This document shows positions 27,675 through 37,883 of a stretch of 42,897 nucleotides of DNA, in pieces (the stretch's first letter is position 1; each line of letters begins with the position of its first letter). Source of the stretch: an uncultured Bacteroidales bacterium (GTDB taxonomy: Bacteria; Bacteroidota; Bacteroidia; Bacteroidales; UBA4417). Where the stretch lies: contig CAIRHD010000074.1 of assembly GCA_903878265.1 (NCBI GenBank), positions 1 to 42,897 of the forward strand. Direction: 5' to 3'. The position numbers and the translations under genes were made by a program. The notes beneath the pieces are model-generated. The model made no database searches, had not been told where the DNA came from, and saw only the letters and a list, made by a program, of their open reading frames with translations.

Positions 27675-29135
27675 TTATCCTGCAATTTCCTGAATGGCAA
27701 TTTCCTTTACAAAATCGAAAAGCAACCTTACCCCGACACCTGTTCCACCAGAAGTGCGGTAGCTATCGCGTTTTTCCAGAAATGCAGGACCGGCAATATC
27801 CAGATGGATATATGGGTAATCGGTAAAATGCTGTAAAAATTTGCCGGCAGTAATTGCTCCGGCAAAACGTCCGCCAATATTTTTCATGTCGGCAATTTCC
27901 GATTTCAACAAGTCTTCGTAATCGTCCCAAAACGGAAACTCTGCAATTCGCTCGCTGACCTTGAACCCACATTTTACTAATGTATTGAAATACGTTGCAG
28001 CATTGTTGTGCATTCCAGCCATGCCAAATTTACCCAAAGCGGCTTCGGCGGCTCCAGTGAGTGTAGCGATGTCTATCACCAACATCGGATCATATTTTTT
28101 TGCATAAGTAAGAGCGTCAGCAAGTATCATCCGCCCTTCGGCATCCGTATTGAGAACTTCAACGGTGGTGCTATCCATCATGGTTATAATATCTCCAGGC
28201 ACGTAGGCATTTCCATCCGGACGGTTATCAGTTGCCGGAGCAAGCGCAACAATATAAACCGGCAGTTTTGCCAGAGCAATGGCATACAAAGCCGAAACTA
28301 CCGCTGCCGATCCTGACATATCACATTTCATGGTTTCCATGGATGCACTGGGTTTCAGGCTAAGTCCACCTGTATCGTAAACAACGCCTTTGCCAACAAA
28401 AACAATTGGTTTGGCATTTACAGCATTTTCGGGTTTATACTCTAATATGCTGAAAGTCGGCGGATCAATGCTGCCGAGGTTAACAGCCAATAGGCCACCC
28501 ATTTTTAATGCTTCGATTTTCTGCTTGTTCAGGATTTCGATTTTTATGCCCGCTTCCACGGCCATTGCTTCGAAATCGAGTGAAAGTTTTTCCGCGTTGA
28601 GCGTCGAAAGTGGTTCATTGATTAGTGAACGACAGGTATAAACTGCTTTGCACAGAATATTAAGTTCATTAATTGATTCATAATCAATGCCTGAACCAAA
28701 AACCTCAATTTCCTTTAATAATGATTCTTTCTCAGCGCGGTCCTTTCGGTATTTAAGGAACTGATAATTGCCCAAAACCATTCCCTCGGCAAATGCAAGG
28801 GTTTCGGGTTGTTTGATGCAGCAATCTACCACACAAACCGATTCGATCTTTTGTTCTTTCATAACGACTAAAATGCTTTCGCCAGCTTTGCGGCATTTTT
28901 CAAGCACTTTGTTTTGATCCGATTCTTCGGCTGATGGAATCCGGCTGACAACTGCAATATGCCCAAGCTTGTTTAAAATTACCGTATTCAGGTTTTTTTC
29001 AGCTAACCTTAATGTAATATAATCTATTTCAGGCGCTTCAAAACTGCTTTTGGGCAAATCCGAAATCTCGGAAATCAGGAAAATATTTGTATTCTCAACT
29101 TTGTAATTATCTGTTTTTGCAATTATTGGTAACAT
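27675..29135 (-). CDS. Leucyl aminopeptidase (M17)
   Basis: VGKGVVYDTGGLSLKPSASMETMKCDMSGSAAVV, NTDAEGRMILADALTYA motifs. Confidence 0.96.
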   Translation of the reverse strand: MLPIIAKTDNYKVENTNIFLISEISDLPKSSFEAPEIDYITLRLAEKNLNTVILNKLGHIAVVSRIPSAEESDQNKVLEKCRKAGESILVVMKEQKIESVCVVDCCIKQPETLAFAEGMVLGNYQFLKYRKDRAEKESLLKEIEVFGSGIDYESINELNILCKAVYTCRSLINEPLSTLNAEKLSLDFEAMAVEAGIKIEILNKQKIEALKMGGLLAVNLGSIDPPTFSILEYKPENAVNAKPIVFVGKGVVYDTGGLSLKPSASMETMKCDMSGSAAVVSALYAIALAKLPVYIVALAPATDNRPDGNAYVPGDIITMMDSTTVEVLNTDAEGRMILADALTYAKKYDPMLVIDIATLTGAAEAALGKFGMAGMHNNAATYFNTLVKCGFKVSERIAEFPFWDDYEDLLKSEIADMKNIGGRFAGAITAGKFLQHFTDYPYIHLDIAGPAFLEKRDSYRTSGGTGVGVRLLFDFVKEIAIQEIAG

Positions 29136-29335
29136 TATATAATTTGAATTTTGAGTTTATTGATTTAATGGAGGTTCAGCTAATTGAACAATTATGTGAT
29201 ACATTTGATTTAACAAGATTTGCCATTCAATCTTTGTTTTTGCCCTTGAAACTATGTGTAAATATAGGCATGTAAAACTTCAATTTATTTATATTAATGA
29301 CATTCAGCAAGTTAAGCATTTCTATAGAAATGTTC

Positions 29336-30883
29336 TTACCCTCCCCACGTTTCCCTGTCGAGGCTGCGGTAATGTATGGCTTCGGCCAGATGTTCGGTTT
29401 TAATTTCTGAGCTGTTATCAAGGTCGGCAATGGTGCGCGACACTTTTAGTATTCGATCGTAAGCACGGGCGGAGAGGCTGAGTTTTTCCATTGCTGTTTT
29501 CAAAAGGTTGTGGCCTTCGTCTGTAATCTGGCAGATTTGCCTGAGCATTTTGCTGCTCATTTGTGCGTTGCAGTGAATATTTTTGCTTTCCTTATACCTT
29601 TCTTCCTGTATAAGCCTGGCACGGGTAACCCTTTCGCGGATGGTAGTGCTTTTTTCCGATTGCCGCATGCTGGTAAGTTCCCTGAATGGGACCGGCACAA
29701 CTTCCACATGTATGTCAATCCGGTCGAGCAACGGACCAGAGATTTTGTTCAGGTATTTTTGTACAATGCCTGGTCCACACACACAATCCTTTTCGGGATG
29801 GTTGTAATATCCACAAGGGCATGGATTCATGGCAGCAATAAGCATGAAACTAGCCGGATAAGTTACCGAAAATTTTGCCCTTGAAATTGTGATTACCCTG
29901 TCCTCTAAGGGTTGGCGGAGTACTTCTAAAACGGTGCGTTTAAATTCGGGCAATTCGTCTAAAAATAAAACTCCGTTGTTCGCCAACGAAATTTCGCCCG
30001 GTTGTGGGTTACCGCCTCCACCAACCAAGGCCACATCGGAAATCGTGTGGTGAGGGCTGCGGAATGGCCTGATGCTGATAAGTGAAGCTTCGCGTTCCAT
30101 TTTTCCGGCTACCGAATGTATTTTCGTTGTTTCTAATGCTTCACGAAGGTTCAAAGGTGGCAATATAGAAGGCAATCGTTTGGCTAACATAGTTTTACCG
30201 GCTCCTGGCGGACCAATTAGAATTACGTTGTGGCCACCGGCAGCGGCAATTTCCAAAGCTCGCTTTATGTTTTCCTGACCTTTTACATCGCTAAAGTCGA
30301 ATTCATAATTGTCGAGGTGGGAGTAGAATTCCTCACGGGTATTGATAACAACCGGTTCGAGGTGGATGCTGCCTTCAAGGAACTGGATTACCTCTTTCAG
30401 TGTGTCAATCCCATATACTTCCAGATCGTTCACAATGGCGGCTTCTCTTGCATTAATCCCAGGTAGTATAAAGCCTTTAAAGCCATTGTCGCGGGCTTCA
30501 ATCGCGATTGGAAGCGCACCTTTTATCGGTTGCAGGCTGCCATCGAGCGAAAGCTCACCCATGATGATGTACTTTTCGAGTTCCTCGGTAATTAGTTGCT
30601 CGGATGCCGCCAATAACCCAATGGCAATCGGAAGGTCGTACGAAGAGCCTTCTTTGCGGATATCGGCAGGAGCCATATTGATGATAATCTTCTGGCGGGG
30701 GAATTTATAGCCAATATTCCGCAATGCGGCTTCAATACGTTGATGGCTTTCCTTTACCGCGTTATCAGGCAGGCCAACCATTGAAAACTGAATTCCCTGA
30801 TCTACATTAACTTCTATCGTGATTACAGTCGCACTGATACCTTGTATGGCACATCCAAATGATTTAACAAGCATAAAAAGCAA
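29336..30883 (-). CDS. YifB/ComM-family Mg-chelatase-like AAA ATPase
   Basis: [78 protein letters not shown]. Confidence 0.97.
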   Translation of the reverse strand: MLFMLVKSFGCAIQGISATVITIEVNVDQGIQFSMVGLPDNAVKESHQRIEAALRNIGYKFPRQKIIINMAPADIRKEGSSYDLPIAIGLLAASEQLITEELEKYIIMGELSLDGSLQPIKGALPIAIEARDNGFKGFILPGINAREAAIVNDLEVYGIDTLKEVIQFLEGSIHLEPVVINTREEFYSHLDNYEFDFSDVKGQENIKRALEIAAAGGHNVILIGPPGAGKTMLAKRLPSILPPLNLREALETTKIHSVAGKMEREASLISIRPFRSPHHTISDVALVGGGGNPQPGEISLANNGVLFLDELPEFKRTVLEVLRQPLEDRVITISRAKFSVTYPASFMLIAAMNPCPCGYYNHPEKDCVCGPGIVQKYLNKISGPLLDRIDIHVEVVPVPFRELTSMRQSEKSTTIRERVTRARLIQEERYKESKNIHCNAQMSSKMLRQICQITDEGHNLLKTAMEKLSLSARAYDRILKVSRTIADLDNSSEIKTEHLAEAIHYRSLDRETWGG

Positions 30884-31041
30884 TTTTATCGCAGGTTAAA
30901 AGTACAGTATTTTTGCTGACGAGCTTATTAAAACCCTAAAATTGACGAAAATGCTAATCCTTTAAGCAAATTGGGGCAAGCAATGTGAACTTTTAATAAA
31001 GAAAACCGTTGTATTTAAAAATAAAATGGAACATGTTATAC

Positions 31042-31242
31042 ATGCACGAAAACAAAAACAACATTGAAGTTAAATCGCCTTGCCGTGGTGTGTGTACACT
31101 CGACCATAAGGGAAAATGCGTGGGTTGTTTCCGAAAGTTGGACGAAATTGCGAATTGGAGTGTTTATAACAATTTTCAAAAAGGCGAAATACTGAAAATG
31201 ACCTTGTTGCGGATGCAGCTACCCGATATTTTTGACAGTTAA
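31042..31242 (+). CDS. DUF1289-domain protein
   Basis: SPCRGVCTLDHKGKCVGCFRKLDEIANW Cys-rich DUF1289 motif; start could be 31009, 31033 or 31042. Confidence 0.88.
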   Translation: MHENKNNIEVKSPCRGVCTLDHKGKCVGCFRKLDEIANWSVYNNFQKGEILKMTLLRMQLPDIFDS

Positions 31243-31770
31243 AATTCTTTCGTTTAATTCCGGTATCTTTCCCTTTTTTAAAAATATAAAGTTTCAATTA
31301 TCTGTATATCTGTATAATAGGGTTAGTATTTTCGATTTAACAACAATTCCTTTATTTTGGTGTTTTTTGTTTTGCTGCAAAGCGATGCGTTGAGCCTGCC
31401 GAAATGACAAAAAGAAAAAAGAAACAGATTCTAAACACATTAGGCCACAAAGGATTGATTTTATATATTTTTGATAAAGAAGAGATTGGCTAATACTAAC
31501 GAACTATTGTGATTGCATCTGCAAAAAAAACTGTTAAGCTTTTACAACACCAGTTTCGCCGTTCCGCTCTACTTTGATTTCGACAAAGCGGGTGGTTTAT
31601 CGAATTTTATCGTTCCGGGACAAATAATCTGCGTTTGGAGGTTGGCTCGTATTTCTATTTCTTAACTTTGTACTAAGTTTTGTTTGCTCTTTGCAATTCG
31701 AATACATTTGCAAACAAGATAAATGCCGGCATTTCTCCAATCTTTTTTCTAATTTATTATACCCTATTAA

Positions 31771-32274
31771 ATGCCTCGCCCACAACGTATTGACCCCAAA
31801 ATAGAACCGGCAGATGCTTTTATCGGTATTGTTACAAATATGTCGATAATACAGATGGCGCATTTTATCAATCAAAAATCCCTGCTCAATTTGGTTCGGG
31901 AAGCAGATTTGCCGGTATATTTCGAGAAAACCGATAAGTTGGTTGATTTCAAGTTTTTTCACTGTCAAAACGAAGATTTCAGGAGCGATTTCTGCTTGTT
32001 GGGCAACAGCAATTCAGGGATAAACCTTCTGCCTTCGCACAAAGAGTTTAATTATTTCCTGATTGCGCTAGGTGCCATTCCCGATTATAAAATTTCGCTC
32101 CTCGTTTCCCAAATTAAATCAATAAACGGGGTACAGATTGCAGCCAACCTCCCCCAAAAATCCAATCTTGCCATACCGCCGATATTAACCGATATTGAGC
32201 TGCACCTTACCGAATTGAAAAAGATGAAATCAGAAAAACAGAATTTGATCATGCCTTTATCCGAAGACCAATGA
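31771..32274 (+). CDS. IPExxxVDY family protein (Bacteroidota-specific)
   Basis: FIGIVTN...LLPSHKEFNYFLIALGAI...YKISLLVSQIKSINGVQIAANLPQKS, matching family layout. Confidence 0.65.
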   Translation: MPRPQRIDPKIEPADAFIGIVTNMSIIQMAHFINQKSLLNLVREADLPVYFEKTDKLVDFKFFHCQNEDFRSDFCLLGNSNSGINLLPSHKEFNYFLIALGAIPDYKISLLVSQIKSINGVQIAANLPQKSNLAIPPILTDIELHLTELKKMKSEKQNLIMPLSEDQ

Positions 32275-32699
32275 AAGGAAAAATACTTGTTACGGTTCAA
32301 TTTGGCTGCCTTGCCTTGCTAATTGTATTTACCCGTTGGGCTACATTTACTTGGTGGGTTTTTGTATTATTAGGCTTTTCTGCTTTTCTGGCATTTTGGG
32401 CCATGTTTGCAATGCGGTTTGGCAACTTTAATGTTGTTCCGTACCCGGTTGAAAAAGGCGAAATGATATCGGATGGCCCTTATAAAGTAATCCGGCATCC
32501 CATGTACACTTCAATTTTCATTTTTATAGCTGCTATACTTTGTGGTCAGTTCGATTATATTAAACTGGTAATCAGCATAATACTGATTGTTGGTTTAGTG
32601 GTGAAAATGTTTTTTGAAGAAAGCCTTCTTTGTGAACATTTTCCTGCTTACAAATCCTATATGCAAAAAACGAAAAGGGTAATTCCCTTTGTGTGGTAA
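32271..32699 (+). CDS. Isoprenylcysteine carboxyl methyltransferase-like / PEMT-like membrane methyltransferase
   Basis: GDGPYKVIRHPMYTSIF-type motif (SDGPYKVIRHPMYTSIFIF) and EE...FPAYKSYMQKTKRVIPFVW; ATGA overlap with upstream gene. Confidence 0.85.
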   Translation: MKGKILVTVQFGCLALLIVFTRWATFTWWVFVLLGFSAFLAFWAMFAMRFGNFNVVPYPVEKGEMISDGPYKVIRHPMYTSIFIFIAAILCGQFDYIKLVISIILIVGLVVKMFFEESLLCEHFPAYKSYMQKTKRVIPFVW

Positions 32700-32999
32700 A
32701 AGTTTAGATATTTATAAGTTGGGGATTAATGAAGTGAAAAGTTGAAGTATACGATGTGTGTGGCGTGTCTATTCCAAAATTTTTTAGGCAGGAGAAAGTG
32801 AGAAATGAAAGGTGAGAAATGAAAGGTGGAAGAAGTAAAATATTTGTTTGGAATGCCTATCCTGTAATTCGATAACACTTAAAACCGCAACATAAGATTT
32901 GTGCTGGTGCGGAATCTGAATCAAAAAACTTTAGTTTTAACGACAAAAAACTGAACCGGATTAAATACTCCTTAACTTTGAGCCGTAAAAAGTGCAAGA

Positions 33000-34526
33000 A
33001 TGGAAGGTAAGATAAAACACGGAATCAAAGAAATTATCTCAAAACCCATGGCTGTAATTGCTATGGCTACCTTACTTTTCATCCCTTTGTTGTTTTTGGG
33101 AACACGCACCAGCCACGATTGGGGCGATGATTTTGCTCAATATATCCATCAGGCAGCCAACATCGTAAAACATATCCCTCAATCGGAAACAGGTTTTGTT
33201 TATAGCCAGTTGAATTACATCGGGCCGCAGGCTTATCCTATTGGTTTCCCGCTTTTGTTGGCGCCAGTTTATTCCTTTTTCGGAAATAATATGGTGGCTT
33301 TTACTGCCTTTATATCATTTATTTACATTGCGTTGGGATTGTTGATGGTGGTTTTTTACAGGCGTTATTTTACATGGTTTACCTCACTGGTACTGGCTTC
33401 TATTTTCATGTACAACCCGCAAATGATTATTTTCAAACGTGAAATCATGTCCGACATTCCGTTTACGGCTCTGTTGGTACTTAATTTTATACTTTATCAG
33501 AAAGTGAAATCAGGAAACTGGAAGCAACTCGCCCTTTTGGCTTTTGTAATTGGGTGTATGCTCATTGTAAGGCCAGCCGGAATTGTGTTTGTTGCAGCAG
33601 TTTTAATGGAACAATTGATCAATTTGGTTAAAAGGAAAACCTGTTTCAAAAGCTTTTCCATTTTTACCGGCATCTTCATTTTTCTGCCTGTGATTCTGTA
33701 TTTTACGATCAATTCTTTGGTTTTTAAAATCCCTTCAGGAGGAAGCATCCACGACTATCTGCTTTTCTATTATTCCGGCAATTTCTTGCAAATTATCCCC
33801 GAAAACCTTTCCCATCATATCGAAGTGTTCAGGTTTTTATACATACCCCAGGCAGGTGCTTTTAATGGGTTTTCGCTTTTGCTGGGTGCAACAATGCTTA
33901 CTATGGCCTTGCTGGGATTTGTGAAACGATTGCTTCAGGGAATGGATGCAATTGAATGGTTTTTTATGTTTTACGCCTTGATGCTTTTGGTTTTCCCAAA
34001 CAACGATTCGGCATTCAGGCTAATGGTGCCATTGGGGTTTATTTGCTTGTTTTATGCTGCTATTGGATTGAAATCCATTCAGTTGCTGACCGAAATTCCA
34101 ACATGGAAAAAAGTTGTTGCAATTGCTGGGATTGTTTTGCTGCTGTTTATGCCCGGGCTTTTCAGCATTGCCCATTTTGGAGGAAACACACTCGAAGGGC
34201 CGCAACAAAAATCGGCAACCGAAACATTTGCTTTTATCAGCAAAAACGTGCCTGCTGATTCGGTGGTCGTTTTTGCCAAACCCCGCGCACTTGCCTTGTA
34301 TGGAGGTTGCAAAAGTATAGCCGACCCATTTACCACCAATCCAACGCTCATACACGAACAGGTTATTAAAGCCAACGCTTCTTACTTGCTTATTCACAGT
34401 AAGTTAACATCAGTACAAATGCAGCGGTACTCGCGTGTGATGCAAGGCCGGCTCACAGCAATATGGCGAAACAAGGATTTTACCCTTTATAAAATAAATC
34501 ATATCAATCCTTTAGCACATCGCTAA
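33000..34526 (+). CDS. Polytopic membrane glycosyltransferase-like protein (GT39/ArnT-like)
   Basis: Multiple TM segments; TRTSHDWGDDFAQYIHQAANIV, IGPQAYPIGFPLLLAP, REIMSDIPFTALL, VRPAGIV. Confidence 0.7.
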   Translation: MEGKIKHGIKEIISKPMAVIAMATLLFIPLLFLGTRTSHDWGDDFAQYIHQAANIVKHIPQSETGFVYSQLNYIGPQAYPIGFPLLLAPVYSFFGNNMVAFTAFISFIYIALGLLMVVFYRRYFTWFTSLVLASIFMYNPQMIIFKREIMSDIPFTALLVLNFILYQKVKSGNWKQLALLAFVIGCMLIVRPAGIVFVAAVLMEQLINLVKRKTCFKSFSIFTGIFIFLPVILYFTINSLVFKIPSGGSIHDYLLFYYSGNFLQIIPENLSHHIEVFRFLYIPQAGAFNGFSLLLGATMLTMALLGFVKRLLQGMDAIEWFFMFYALMLLVFPNNDSAFRLMVPLGFICLFYAAIGLKSIQLLTEIPTWKKVVAIAGIVLLLFMPGLFSIAHFGGNTLEGPQQKSATETFAFISKNVPADSVVVFAKPRALALYGGCKSIADPFTTNPTLIHEQVIKANASYLLIHSKLTSVQMQRYSRVMQGRLTAIWRNKDFTLYKINHINPLAHR

Positions 34527-35226
34527 GAACTTGCACCGATTTTAATTCGCCGAAAGTAGGGATATGTATCCTGAAATACTCCAACATTTTTTGCAGCAAT
34601 TCGCTTCGGGTTGTATAATCCATTTTTATGCTTACAATACCTATGTTGAGAGCGGTTAGCACTTCGGAAAAGCTGTTGCTCAACGGTGGTGAAAAATAAT
34701 GCGGATGCTCCGGTGGGAAGCCGCAGAAATTGCCGTTCAGCATATCGAAAAAAGAATTGGAAGCACTAAAATTATTGTGCGGAGCAAATCCCATAAATTC
34801 GGTTAGACCAATAGTAAAGGAAAGTGGGAAGCCGGAAATGGATTCCGTTGCCCGATCGAGGTTTAGGACAGAATCTTCAATAAAATGATATAAATTAGGA
34901 TCGGCCATTTGTGCCGAAAAAGCGTGCGAAAGCAACTCGCCAATATAAATGCTCACCGCAGTTTTGGTAATTTCGGTAGCAATGCCATTTAGCTGGTATT
35001 CGCAAGAGGCATCGCGCATTACACGCAAACCTTCGCTTTCTTTATGGTTGGCCACCAGATTTATTATCGAAAGCGGCGAAAACAAGTTGCGTTTTATCTT
35101 TGCACCCTTTTTACGGACTCCTTTAACAATATAGGATTGTAAACCCAATTGCTCGGTATAAATCCGGGTTATGATGCTGGTTTCGGAGTAATCCATGCAG
35201 TGCAGGACAATTCCTTTGGTTGACAT
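34504..35226 (-). CDS. recO: DNA repair protein RecO
   Basis: Start at 35226: MSTKGIVLHCMDYSETSIITRIYTEQLGLQSYIVKGVRKKGAK...LFSPLSIINLV. Confidence 0.92.
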   Translation of the reverse strand: MSTKGIVLHCMDYSETSIITRIYTEQLGLQSYIVKGVRKKGAKIKRNLFSPLSIINLVANHKESEGLRVMRDASCEYQLNGIATEITKTAVSIYIGELLSHAFSAQMADPNLYHFIEDSVLNLDRATESISGFPLSFTIGLTEFMGFAPHNNFSASNSFFDMLNGNFCGFPPEHPHYFSPPLSNSFSEVLTALNIGIVSIKMDYTTRSELLQKMLEYFRIHIPTFGELKSVQVLSDVLKD

Positions 35227-35439
35227 TATCATTATTTGGGTGTGTAGATAGATATGATTAAGCAAAAAAATCCCGGTTATTGGAAATCATTTATAAAGTC
35301 CTAACCTTGAGTGCTTTCCGAAAAGTCTTTTTTTGTAACAAAGCCGCGAAATTTATAATGTTGATTAACAATGCTTTGTGAACCTTTGTGCCATGGCGGT
35401 TTATATGCATTTCTTCGTTTTTGGTTTGTTGTAAGTTGC

Positions 35440-35634
35440 TTATATCTTGAACTTCATCCCACAACAAACACTTTTTTGGAGCAATTCTTCTGGAAGGTGC
35501 GCTTCCGACACGTTTGAATAACAATCGTACAAAAACAATGCAAGCCCTTGTAAAACAGGTAAATCGTCAATCAAATTGGGAAAATTGAAATTCTGTTTGG
35601 TGTCCCAAAATCTTGTGAGAAAATCGGAATTCAT
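35440..35634 (-). CDS. Small hypothetical ORF overlapping the GH3 stop codon (TGATG)
   Basis: ATG at 35634 overlaps TGA of the GH3 gene; MNSDFLTRFWDTKQNFNFPNLIDDLPVLQGLALFLYDCYSNVSEAHLPEELLQKSVCCGMKFKI. Confidence 0.35.
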   Translation of the reverse strand: MNSDFLTRFWDTKQNFNFPNLIDDLPVLQGLALFLYDCYSNVSEAHLPEELLQKSVCCGMKFKI

Positions 35635-37871
35635 CAATCAACCAATTCAAAACCAGCTTTCAACCTAATATCCTCGGACGAAGCGCCAATCATCAATTCA
35701 AATTCGCCCGGCTCGGCTACCCATTCCAGATTTTGGTTATAAAACGATAATTTTTCTACGTTGATAACGAAACTGATCATTTTTGATTCGCCAGCTTTTA
35801 AATGTATTTTTTTGAAGTCTTTGAGTTCCTTAACAGGCCTGATTATCGAACCTACTTTATCCCTTAAATATAGCTGAACAATTTCCTCCCCATCGTATTT
35901 GCCTGTATTAGAAATTGTTACCGACACTTGTAACTGATCTTTTTTGCTCATTTTGGTTGAACCGATCTTTAAATCGCTGTATGCAAAAGTGGTGTAGCTT
36001 AATCCATATCCAAAAGCATATTTTGGGAAAATGGATTCATCGATATAGGATGATTTGTTAAAGTGGTTATCATCGTTTTTTGCAGGGCGGCCTGTGTTGA
36101 AATGGTTGTAATACATCGGTATTTGCCCGACCGAGCGTGGGAAAGTAATCGGCAGTTTTGCCGAAGGGTTATAATCTCCGAAAAGCACATTGGCTATGGC
36201 ATTACCGGCTTCGCTGCCCAGCCACCATGTGTATAAAATTGCTGGCGCATTATCGGCAGTATAATTAAACACTAACGGACGACCAGCATTTATCAGCACT
36301 ACCACAGGTTTTCCGGTTGCAAGAAGTTCTTTTAACAAATCTTCCTGAACCCCTGGAATATTGATATTGCTTCGGCTTTTGGCTTCACCGCTTAAATCCC
36401 TACGTTCGCCAATGCTAAGGATAACAACATCCGCCTGTTTTGCGATATTTACGGCTTCGGCAAAACCAGCCCTGTTGCTGCCTTCAATTTCGCAACCTTT
36501 GGCATAGAGAAGTTTGGCCGTAGAACCAATTTTATTCTCTATTCCTTCCCATTGCGAAACAATAAAGTTAGAGTCCACACCAGGAACTTCCACATCCCAA
36601 AACCCCTTGTTCTGCTTCACAGCTTTCACCAACGGGCCAATAAATGCAATAGTTTTCGTTGTTTTGGATAACGGCAACAAATGGTTTTCGTTTTTCAATA
36701 AAACTATGCTTTTTGAAGCTACTTCCCTTGCAATTTTTGTGTGTTCGGGGTTGTTCAATGCTTTTTGCTGCCTGTCGGGATTGCAAAACCGGTACGGGTC
36801 ATCGAACAAACCTAGTTCAAATTTCTTTAACAAAATCCGCATAACGGCATCATCAATTAGCGCGACCTGCACTTTATTGTCGGCTACAAGTTTAGCAAGG
36901 TTGTTTTTGTAACAGCGGCTTTCCATATCCATATCGCTTCCAGCGGTAATGGCGGAAAGTGCTGCTTCGTAACCATCTTTAACATTTCCATGGTTTATCA
37001 TTTCGCCGATTGATCCCCAATCACTGACGACAAAACCTGTAAAGCCCCATTTGCCTTTTAAAATCTCCCTTTGTAAATATTTATTTCCGGTAGCGGGAAC
37101 TCCATTTATATCGTTGAATGAATTCATAAAAGTGGCTACGCCGGCATCAACAGCAGCTTTGAATGGGGGCAGATAGGTTTCCCACAACATCCGCTCACTC
37201 ATATCGACCGAATTGTAATCGCGGCCACCAATTGCAGCACCATAAGCAGCAAAATGTTTGGCACAAGCCATTACCGAATTTGTGCTGCCGAGTTTTTCGC
37301 CTTGAAACCCTTCGACCTTTGCCTTGGCTATCAAGGAACCCAGATAGGTATCTTCGCCCGCACCTTCCATTACTCGGCCCCAACGAGGATCGCGGGCAAT
37401 ATCGACCATAGGTGCAAAAGTCCAGTGTATTCCACTTGCACTTGCCTCGTTGGCAGCTACTTGTGCCGATAGTTTTATGGCTTCCAAATCCCAGCTACAG
37501 GCTTCGGCCAATGGGATAGGAAATGTGGTTTTAAACCCATGGATTACATCCTGCCCGAACAATAAAGGGATTTTCATCCGCGACTGCATGGCGATTTTCT
37601 GCCAGCTTGCAGTGCGCTCAACTCCAATGCAGTTGAGGAGCGATCCAACTTGACCATTTTTTATCTGTGTTGCTTTAGCATTGTCAACCGTTACGGGTCC
37701 GGTAGCAGACCAGTCGTCGCTGTACTGGTTCAACTGCCCGATTTTTTCTTCCAATGTCATTAATTGCAAAACCGAATCAACCCGTTGGGCAATAGGAGTT
37801 TGCTTTATCTGAGCAAAAGAAATATGGTTCGTCCAAATAAGAACCAGTAAAAAGATAAGTTTAGTTTTCAG
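35634..37871 (-). CDS. bglX: Secreted GH3 beta-glucosidase (BglX-like), probable CTG start codon
   Basis: GH3 motifs LLFGQDVIHGFKTTFPIPLAEACSWD, GFVVSDWGSI (nucleophile Asp), C-terminal FnIII-like domain; reading frame upstream of the ORF-track TTG encodes signal peptide LKTKLIFLLVLIWTNHISFAQ and begins at CTG 37871. Confidence 0.9.
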   Translation of the reverse strand: MKTKLIFLLVLIWTNHISFAQIKQTPIAQRVDSVLQLMTLEEKIGQLNQYSDDWSATGPVTVDNAKATQIKNGQVGSLLNCIGVERTASWQKIAMQSRMKIPLLFGQDVIHGFKTTFPIPLAEACSWDLEAIKLSAQVAANEASASGIHWTFAPMVDIARDPRWGRVMEGAGEDTYLGSLIAKAKVEGFQGEKLGSTNSVMACAKHFAAYGAAIGGRDYNSVDMSERMLWETYLPPFKAAVDAGVATFMNSFNDINGVPATGNKYLQREILKGKWGFTGFVVSDWGSIGEMINHGNVKDGYEAALSAITAGSDMDMESRCYKNNLAKLVADNKVQVALIDDAVMRILLKKFELGLFDDPYRFCNPDRQQKALNNPEHTKIAREVASKSIVLLKNENHLLPLSKTTKTIAFIGPLVKAVKQNKGFWDVEVPGVDSNFIVSQWEGIENKIGSTAKLLYAKGCEIEGSNRAGFAEAVNIAKQADVVILSIGERRDLSGEAKSRSNINIPGVQEDLLKELLATGKPVVVLINAGRPLVFNYTADNAPAILYTWWLGSEAGNAIANVLFGDYNPSAKLPITFPRSVGQIPMYYNHFNTGRPAKNDDNHFNKSSYIDESIFPKYAFGYGLSYTTFAYSDLKIGSTKMSKKDQLQVSVTISNTGKYDGEEIVQLYLRDKVGSIIRPVKELKDFKKIHLKAGESKMISFVINVEKLSFYNQNLEWVAEPGEFELMIGASSEDIRLKAGFELVD

Positions 37872-37883
37872 GTTGTGTTGTGT

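Noticed and set aside
31597-31968. Minus-strand 123-aa ORF
   Set aside because: Overlaps the start of the better-supported IPExxxVDY gene and has no recognisable features.
35291-35524. Minus-strand 77-aa ORF downstream of the GH3 gene, considered as a GxxExxY-type relic
   Set aside because: The motif is not present in any frame I read; the CATGGCACAAAGGTTCACAAAGC string looks like ordinary intergenic or dispersed sequence.
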